DNA of 64,000 nt, taken from contig OX387205.1 in NCBI GenBank assembly GCA_947561715.1, positions 9,677,001 to 9,741,000 on the forward strand, given 5' to 3'. How positions within the stretch are numbered: the first letter of the stretch is position 1; every line of letters begins with the position of its first letter. The notes beneath the pieces were generated by a model. That model was given only the letters and a program-made list of their open reading frames with translations. It had not been told where the DNA came from and made no database searches. The position numbers and the translations under genes are program-made. Source of the DNA: Ascidia mentula. Lineage: Eukaryota; Chordata; Ascidiacea; Phlebobranchia; Ascidiidae. Below are positions 59,943 to 64,000 of the stretch, piece by piece.

Positions 59943-62900
59943 CTAATATTCGCCGCATATCTGGATTTGATCGCACTCGGTGGTCGATCCAGCAACAAAC
60001 TCGGGATAAATCTCTAGGATCCGATCCAAACTACACAAAGAAGTAGATGACTCTGGGCATCCGGGTATGGCGACCACACGTTCGTTCCAGAACACTTGCA
60101 TCTTGTAGTCGTCGTCTGAACAACGGTAGAGAACAAATGCCAAGTGGCCTCCGGTTGGAATCATTTTGCTGAAGTCAAATTTACGATTCTTCATCGTTGC
60201 GTAGTTGTGTTCAGTCAATGGCTTGATATCCTAAAGACAAAAATCTGCAGTGAGAAATCAATATGTAGATTAATGCCCTAGGAAATTTCGAGTACAAAAT
60301 CATGTTTCATTCCGAATAGATCCATACTTTATATTTATTATCATTTTAGAATTTATACGTATAAGACAACTGAAATGAACTTTACAACTGAAGTTCAATA
60401 ATGTAAAAAAACTCGTTTCTTATCCTAAATGCTCAGTCGCACCGATACTTGAACGATGTTGCCTCATCGCACACAAAAATGTTACATGTTACTGATAAAA
60501 CAAAAAGGAAAATCATTTTAAAGCCACACCCCCAGCAATCGAAAATACACCGCCAGAGTTGCAATGTTTGAAGTGTGGAGACTACTAAACTTCGCAGCAG
60601 GAAGTTCACCCCCTCTTCTGTCTTCGTCTCTTGTTGACGTCATCAAACTTATGACGTCCTTCGCGGCGACGCAGTTTTTTTCCTGTGCGAGAGGCAGCGA
60701 AGGTCCTTTGTACTCGTAATCCTTCAGATCCCGCCAGAATTGCAATACTGAAGTGGATGAATGGTTAAGTGCGGTGAATAGATGTAAGATATTTATACGA
60801 ACTTTGCTATTTAATGAGAACTGATTAATTAGTATGTCTAGCAGCAAAATAGCTGTATGAACTTTCCTATGTTTCATAAGCAAAACCAAAAATGTGAAAG
60901 CCAAATAATTCTGAAATTTATGACTCGTACGGTTGATACCACAAAAAAGTGGTTTGGTAACAAGTTTTCCACAAGAGAAAAGTATTTTCCAGATAGGAAA
61001 AGGAAAATAAACCTAAATTGGTTGATAGTTATAAACGCCCCAAAGAAAATAAAAAAAATCTTTAGCATATCAAATTTGCAAAAAAATAAGTCCAAATTGC
61101 ACAACGAATGCATGACTGGTTAGCAGATATATATTCGTCACGTTGCATTGCGTACCTTTCAGCTCTTCTTCGGTAAACAGCTTACACCAAGGCCCGTTTG
61201 ACGCGTCGACCTGTTGCTCATATCGACAGCCGTCGTTGTACATCGACCATAGAACAGCGTAATTCACAGAAGAGCGCGGGATAGCCAACCTTCTGGCAAT
61301 GTTGTCGGCGATTGTTTGGATTAGTGGTCCTGAAAGTTGTTTTTTGTTGAACAGTAAGAGAAAAAGAGCCTGAACTCTTTAACACCTTGTTTTTGCAAGC
61401 TGTATTGGAAGAAAAATTAGCGAACAAAGGGTTGTTATATGTATTACAACTTGGGATGCGCCAGACCGTATTTCCGAATATTCGACCGATATATTGATAT
61501 TCCACAAACCTTGGCGAATTTAGCGATTAATGATTAGAATTATATCGCTGCAGCAAAAATACAAACGATTAATGTGATTGCTTACAACCAATATCTAAAA
61601 TTATGACGTCATTTAGTCTTTTTTAGATTCGTTTCGCGTTCCGTCAAATATTGCCTACAAGTTCTCTGATTCTGTCGAATCCAGTGCAATGTTTATATAT
61701 GCCATCTCCTAGTTTGGTTTGGTTTGGAATTGTTTGTAAGTTTTGTTGCAAATAGCTGAAACGCGGCACAACATTATGTATATTTTAAACTTGGCACATA
61801 GAAACACGCTTTGCTATATACTAGCTACAGAACTATACAACAGCATTTCTTACATTAAAATGTCAATTTCTTCTGAAAAGAAGTAATTCGTAAATCTTTC
61901 GTTTTGATTTTCTTTGCAAAGTTAAGCTTCTACATTTGCTTAAAGGGCCAATACGTTTAGTCAGTTTTCTGGTATATTGTCAACATTTAATAACGTAACT
62001 TACCTTGACCGAACGCGGTGTAACGAGGGGTGAATGCGCTTGTACGCCTTTTATATGGCAAATAATTTTTGCAAGCGTCTGCACTAAATTGATCGGTCTC
62101 CAATGGCGGAATTTCGATGCTGGCTTCATTGATTCTGGTTTGTGATTCTGCTTTGTCGTCTGGGTTTTTCAGTATTTCTTCGACAAATGATGTCAGTGAT
62201 GCTCTTGTTTGTGGCCAGTCTGTACTGAAGAACCTGTTATGTAAAATACTGCATAGTGAATTTCGTACAGTTAAGCACGAATAAATAGAATATGAAAGAA
62301 AGTACTGTTGCTTATCTACATTTAACATAAAAATATTAAAGTAACTTTTTAGACATGGACCAGGCTTAATTATAATTTGTAAAATTGTAATCACCTACAT
62401 ATATGTTCAGTTATAATTTGTAACCCTTAAATTACTTTCGAGTTGTCCGCATTATGATAAAATACACGCGAAAAGCCAGCTCTTCTCACACAAAGATATA
62501 TACCGTTGTGTTTGAGTTGTGTTGGTGAAAGTTCTGTATTATAGAGTTAAAGAAAGTGCGCTCGAAGTACACATTCTTACTGGAACTTGTCCACAGGAAC
62601 AGAGGGTGCCAATAACTCAGGAAACAATGCTTTGTATCGCCTTGCAACTCCTTTCACCTCGTTGGCTCCGTAAACCGTTTGGTTGAGTTGGTCATATTGG
62701 TCCGTGTAAATTTTCCAGTTACGAATTGCCTACATTAGATAAAGAGTTGATTTGCATTCAATCGTTGTTTTTAATAAACAAAATTTAATTCCCAAACCAT
62801 GGTCAGATTAAAAAAATTTACTGTAATATTGTGGTTTTGTGTTTAAGAGTGCATGATCACAAATTTTTAAAACCGTTCGGCACCACTATAATGTGCTTTG

Positions 62901-63664
62901 TTGTTAATTCATTTTACTTTGTTGTCAAAGCGTACTTTTCCGATATAGGCATCATCAAAAACAGACTCACATAGTATTTGTTTATGAAACATGAGCTTCC
63001 GCTTTGTCAGCGCAGTTATGTTACATTTTATTTGTATTTTTAACTTGGTACTTTTAAATTTTTTTTGCACAATGTTGGGTGTTGGTGGTTTTGTCCAACA
63101 TTTTCCGAGATGTTCTTTAACTTTTCTAGTTTGGGAAGAATGGATGCTCCAGGATATCGTGCTCCGTGACGAACCAACATGTATATCTGTATTGGCTCGC
63201 AACCAAGAAGTAAAAAAGCTGTGTTTTTGCAAATATAAAAATATAACCATTTGTGACCATCGTAAAATTTTTATGTTCGCTAATTGTCATGTGCAATTGT
63301 TGTTTTGTCTTAAAATTTTGTCTTAAACAAGTTTTAAAATAACATTTCCGGCGTTGGTGTGCGCCAGTGTAAAAGAGGTAATTTAATGTTCGAATATAAG
63401 TCATAGGACATTCCGATGGGTCTCAAAAATTAAAGCAAATTATTAGGATTACATTAATGCAATTTACCTATAAACTACATGTTTACCTTCTGGTGCACGA
63501 TCCGACAAGGATGGCAGAGTCCCCCCGACGTGTTCGTAGAGTGTTCTGTCTCCAAACATGTGATATTGGTCGCTATTGGTCGAGCAAGCCTCGGTCGGGT
63601 GGGAACTTACAAAGTCCACAGCACATATCAGTGCTAAGAACGCAAAAAGGACACCAAAATCCAT
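59943..63664 (-). CDS. MINPP1-like secreted histidine phosphatase family protein, copy 3; catalytic acid missing, altered second exon
   Basis: Exons 63664-63487, 63218-63052, 62729-62581, 62233-62004, 61329-61156, 60747-60530 and 60230-59943 give 467 residues. The signal peptide is MDFGVLFAFLALICAVD; sequence upstream of this ATG is unlike the other copies, which supports this start. The acceptor used by copies 1 and 2 before GCEP has changed from AG to TG here. An AG 15 bases upstream keeps the frame and would add five residues (AFLLL before GCEP). The core RHGARYP is intact, and the second motif reads FFSTDWPQTRAS. HAET is replaced by HTSN, with Ser at the catalytic Glu. The C-terminus ends ICGEY. 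If the new acceptor is not used the gene would be broken. Confidence 0.8.
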
Positions 63665-64000
63665 GAGTACGACCTGCAACACTTGCAACCAATAAGTTCT
63701 AGATCAACGTCTGGTAACAAAGCCACATTTAACTGTCAAGGAACGAGTGGAGACAGGAACCAAGTAACAACGATTCAGGATATTATAGAATTCTTTTTAC
63801 CTTTGTAACAGGAAAGTCAATCGATCGGTGCACTTGAGATCAAACAATAACCGGCTTATTGCTTCCTGATCGCTGCTGACGTTGCAACTTGAGAAAAGAC
63901 AGCACGCATCGAAAACAATTCAGATTAACAAAGGTCAAGGTACATAACTCACTTTGCTGTCATTTGACACAAATTCATTTTTAAAACTTGTCCAGAAATT
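63665..64000. other. Upstream region of phosphatase copy 3
   Basis: Matches the regions upstream of copies 1 and 2 (shared 'aagtcaatcgatcggtgc' and 'catttgacacaaattcattt'). By comparison with the spacer after copy 2, the window ends just before the position where another relic first exon would be expected. Confidence 0.55.

Overview
The window looks like nuclear DNA from a tunicate, most probably a Ciona species. Genes are compact, with many GT-AG introns of roughly 50-700 bp, on an AT-rich background. The first gene is a retinoic acid receptor of chordate type. There are no bacterial or organellar features. All exon models were read by eye from reading frame, splice sites, phase continuity and remembered protein families; no search was run.

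Layout. Positions 307-5661 (+) hold the 3' part of a retinoic acid receptor gene. Positions 8350-13111 and 14943-19764 (+) hold two related secreted-type genes that end like adhesion GPCR ectodomains (HormR/GAIN/GPS-like), but carry one membrane segment and a short tail instead of seven helices. Positions 21893-27085 (+) encode the first half of an ErbB/EGFR ectodomain. Its last exon is a copied, re-phased transmembrane exon from the gene at 14943-19764, so it appears to be a young chimeric receptor-like gene. Positions 28604-31004 (+) encode a protein resembling GT37 fucosyltransferases.

From about 31.6 kb to the end everything is on the minus strand. First come a cytosolic adenylate kinase (31646-33800) and a tiny gene matching only the N-terminus of AK5 (34908-35288). 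Then follow three tandem genes of about 2.7-3.2 kb (35766-48294), encoding signal peptide + Ly6/uPAR-like + sushi + von Willebrand A domains. Last come three tandem multiple-inositol-polyphosphate-phosphatase-like genes (49129-63664), with relics of further first exons between them.

Themes. The window is rich in tandem duplication followed by functional drift. The VWA copies have lost the MIDAS metal-binding serines. The phosphatase copies keep the RHG motif, but the acid of the HAE motif is replaced by Ala, Val or Ser. The GPS-like sequences lack the cleavage triad. Most of the products are predicted to be extracellular or membrane-anchored. A complete type I hammerhead ribozyme fold lies in an intron at 37198-37257, and four weaker hammerhead-like motifs are present elsewhere.
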